Source: Helicobacteraceae bacterium
Lineage (GTDB): Bacteria; Campylobacterota; Campylobacteria; Campylobacterales; Sulfurimonadaceae
NCBI GenBank assembly: GCA_027084065.1
Contig: JALWLR010000063.1
Coordinates: 1-7,221, forward strand
DNA: 7,221 bases
Direction: 5' to 3'
Part shown: in pieces, positions 6,295 through 7,221 of the stretch
How the letters are laid out: the number at the start of each line of letters is the position of its first letter
How positions within the stretch are numbered: the stretch's first letter is position 1
The notes under the pieces: generated by a model
The model's input: only the letters and a program-made list of their open reading frames with translations
The model's database searches: none
What the model was told of the DNA's origin: nothing
Made by a program: the position numbers and the translations under genes

Positions 6295-6368
6295 AAAAAA
6301 CTCCCAAAATGGGAGAGTTTTGTCATTGTGAAAGAGATGATGTGAATAAAAGGAAAAGATGTGAAAAA
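6259..6368 (-). promoter_or_regulatory. oriC: upstream DnaA-box cluster (oriC1-like)
   Basis: Four boxes in one orientation are read on the minus strand: TTATTCACA (6259-6267), TCTTTCACA (6327-6335), TTATTCACA again (6341-6349) and TTTTTCACA (6360-6368). The two TTATTCACA copies differ from the E. coli box TTATCCACA by one base. Three boxes crowd the 42 bp between the CZB stop codon and the terminator. Together with the boxes beyond dnaA this gives the bipartite arrangement known from H. pylori, in which the DnaA-bound halves are thought to loop together. Confidence 0.72.
6295..6315 (-). terminator. rho-independent terminator of the CZB gene
   Basis: On the minus strand the stem CTCCC / GGGAG (6315-6301), with a 5-nt ATTTT loop, is followed directly by six T residues (6300-6295) and preceded by an A-run. 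It lies about 55 bp after the CZB stop, with DnaA boxes in between, and insulates dnaA from read-through. On the plus strand the hairpin is followed by only a short, interrupted T-run. Confidence 0.85.
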
Positions 6369-6370
6369 GC

Positions 6371-6823
6371 TTAGAGCAGATCGAACTTCGATTGCGGTGT
6401 AGCTTGGATGCGTCGATGCATTTTGACAAGCTCTTGCATCAGCTTTTCATGTGAATGCTCCAATTCTCGCAGAAGTTTCTCAAGCTCTTCTCTTGGTAGC
6501 TCTTTTTTCTTTGAAAAGATGTTTCGCAGACCTCCTTTTTGTTGATGCTCCTGATAGAGTCGGAAAATTTGTGCATAAATTCTGTGAAACTCTTCATGGA
6601 GCAGTTCTATGTTTTGTAGACACTCCATCGGATTGTTAGAGAAAGCTTTGAGTTTTTGTCCCTCATCGTAGAACCATTTTCCAAATGGACACTCTTTTGG
6701 ACTTTCCGGTATAGATGGGTACTGGGGAGCGAATTCATCATTGATAAGCTGTGCATTTTCAAGTGAATTGTCAAGCTCTTTTTTTGCATCTTCTATAAGT
6801 TCAAGAACGCTGTTTTTATCCAT
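6371..6823 (-). CDS. stand-alone CZB (chemoreceptor zinc-binding) domain protein
   Basis: CZB domains bind zinc and sense zinc or reactive oxidants at the ends of chemoreceptors and diguanylate cyclases. Here the domain is alone in a 150-residue soluble protein. The signature CPFGKWFYDEG (45-55) gives the Cys ligand, and LLHEEFH (74-80) gives His76 and His80. The first helix (about 5-30), which normally contributes another His, has none; Asp18 or Glu22 lie in about the right place. After the domain comes a basic turn (SKKKELPR) and a long charged helix (111-140) that could form a coiled coil. An AGAGGA ribosome-binding site (6832-6837) lies 8 nt before the ATG. A minus-strand TATAAT (6880-6875) suits a promoter, and a terminator follows, so it is probably monocistronic. 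Its partner is unknown; a link to chemotaxis or to c-di-GMP signalling is inference only. Confidence 0.8.
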   Translation of the reverse strand: MDKNSVLELIEDAKKELDNSLENAQLINDEFAPQYPSIPESPKECPFGKWFYDEGQKLKAFSNNPMECLQNIELLHEEFHRIYAQIFRLYQEHQQKGGLRNIFSKKKELPREELEKLLRELEHSHEKLMQELVKMHRRIQATPQSKFDLL

Positions 6824-6870
6824 CGTTTATATCCTCTTTTCTGCTTTTTGTAGATTCTAATTAATGTCTG

Positions 6871-6900
6871 TGTTATTATAATATTTAATAGTTAATAACA
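6871..6900. promoter_or_regulatory. CZB promoter -10 inside an 8-bp inverted repeat (possible operator)
   Basis: TGTTATTA (6871-6878) and TAATAACA (6893-6900) are perfect inverted arms separated by 14 bp. The minus-strand -10 TATAAT (6880-6875) overlaps the left arm and would start transcription near 6868, about 45 nt before the CZB ATG. A dimeric repressor bound here would block that promoter. The regulator cannot be named from the sequence. Confidence 0.45.
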
Positions 6901-6932
6901 TTTATATTATTATATTTTTTAATAATATAAAT
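6900..6932. repeat. 13-bp AT-only perfect inverted repeat
   Basis: ATTTATATTATTA (6900-6912) and TAATAATATAAAT (6920-6932) are perfect reverse complements with a 7-nt loop. No G or C is present in the arms, so it could extrude as a cruciform, act as an unwinding element, or bind an AT-preferring regulator. The inner TATTATT/AATAATA arms recall NikR-type operators, but the 9-bp spacing differs from the usual 11. Confidence 0.6.
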
Positions 6933-6979
6933 AAAATAATCTTTTAAAAGTTTGAAGAGGATAAGCTCAAAGGAGTATA

Positions 6980-6995
6980 TGTTTCACATGAAACA
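6980..6995. promoter_or_regulatory. parS: parS centromere-like site (ParB/Spo0J binding)
   Basis: TGTTTCACATGAAACA differs from the widely conserved 16-bp parS palindrome TGTTTCACGTGAAACA by a single base at the centre (A for G). ParB-type proteins load at such sites, spread, and with ParA and SMC segregate the newly copied origins. parS sites usually lie near oriC; this one is about 0.7 kb from the dnaA start and 2 kb from the DUE. It sits in non-coding DNA between two divergent genes, where it is free to keep its sequence. No parA or parB is present in the window. Confidence 0.78.
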
Positions 6996-7022
6996 TTGTT
7001 GGGAATCTGTTTTGCAATATCT

Positions 7023-7051
7023 TTGATACTTAAGTCAAAAAAAGATAGAAT
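7023..7051 (+). promoter_or_regulatory. putative hisF promoter
   Basis: TTGATA (7023-7028) and TAGAAT (7046-7051) are separated by 17 bp, a good sigma-70 spacing. Transcription would start near 7058 and give a leader of about 33 nt before the hisF ATG. Confidence 0.45.
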
Positions 7052-7090
7052 TAGATTAAGAGTTATAAAAATGAAAGAGTTGAGTCAAGT

Positions 7091-7221
7091 ATGAAAAACT
7101 ATTTTGCAAAAAGAATCATTCCCTGTTTAGATGTGAAAGACGGAAGAGTTGTCAAGGGTGTCAATTTTGTCGGTTTGCGTGATGCCGGCGATCCTGTTGA
7201 GGTTGCAAGACGTTACAATGA
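7091..7221 (+). CDS. hisF: imidazole glycerol phosphate synthase cyclase subunit HisF, N-terminal part (cut by window edge)
   Basis: HisF uses ammonia delivered by HisH to convert PRFAR into imidazole glycerol phosphate and AICAR, linking histidine and purine synthesis in the cytoplasm. Forty-three codons are visible before the right edge. They begin MKNYFAKRIIPCLDVKDGRVVKG, the first beta-strand of the (beta-alpha)8 barrel. Asp14 corresponds to the catalytic aspartate of the N-terminal half. VNFVGLRDAGDPVEVARRYN follows, with the conserved DAGDPVE segment. The ATG at 7091 is chosen by this homology. Its own ribosome-binding site is weak; a 7-codon ORF (7071-7094) overlaps it as ATGA and may help to couple translation. 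No other his gene is in view, so whether it belongs to a his operon or stands alone cannot be told. It is read away from the origin. Confidence 0.95.
   Translation, partial: MKNYFAKRIIPCLDVKDGRVVKGVNFVGLRDAGDPVEVARRYN

Noticed and set aside
6450..6458. TTCACA-core sequences inside the CZB gene (also 6583-6591)
   Set aside because: Five- to six-base matches are expected by chance in coding DNA, and they are isolated from the origin clusters.
6905..6927. NikR operator
   Set aside because: TATTATT and AATAATA arms are present but the spacer is 9 bp rather than the usual 11, and the neighbours are not nickel genes.
6900..6932. AT-only hairpin as a rho-independent terminator
   Set aside because: No GC in the stem and no gene ends nearby; the flanking genes diverge from here.

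Overview
The window looks like the chromosomal replication-origin neighbourhood of a low-GC member of the Campylobacterota, most like the free-living Sulfurimonas/Sulfurovum type. The evidence is a dnaA-dnaN pair, origin-type DnaA boxes with the TTCAC core described for Helicobacter and Campylobacter, a MagIII-type DNA glycosylase, and the style of the proteins. The exact genus cannot be fixed from this sequence. There is no sign of an IS, prophage, CRISPR array, tRNA or rRNA.

Left arm (1-2919). Three minus-strand genes are packed head to tail: an alpha-helical repeat protein of unknown function (1035-1955), a MagIII-like 3-methyladenine DNA glycosylase (418-1038, overlapping the previous gene by ATGA), and the N-terminal 128 codons of galE (1-384, cut by the window edge). 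Only 37 bp away, divergently, lies an LpxR-family outer-membrane lipid A deacylase (1993-2919). Its best -10 box is so close to the ATG that its mRNA may be leaderless. Its stop codon overlaps the stop of a convergent gene at a TTAA.

Origin core (2916-6370). A DUF3943 protein with a signal peptide starts at a TTG overlapping the dnaN stop (TTGA). dnaN and dnaA lie on the minus strand, separated by 160 bp. That gap carries a near-textbook unwinding module: AT-rich DUE, five TAG DnaA-trios, a G-rich spacer and a DnaA box, then two more boxes 10 bp apart. A second group of DnaA boxes lies upstream of dnaA (6259-6368). The origin therefore appears bipartite, as in H. pylori. A rho-independent terminator separates dnaA from the gene behind it.

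Right arm (6371-7221). A small stand-alone CZB (chemoreceptor zinc-binding) protein is read leftward and hisF is read rightward (first 43 codons only). The 267-bp gap between them holds two AT-rich inverted repeats and a 16-bp site differing by one base from the ParB-binding parS consensus. Initiation (dnaA/oriC), the replicase clamp (dnaN) and segregation (parS) are thus encoded or marked within about 3.5 kb. gyrB, the usual gene after dnaN in this phylum, is not here, and the GC skew changes sign left of dnaN. Both suggest that this origin region has been rearranged.
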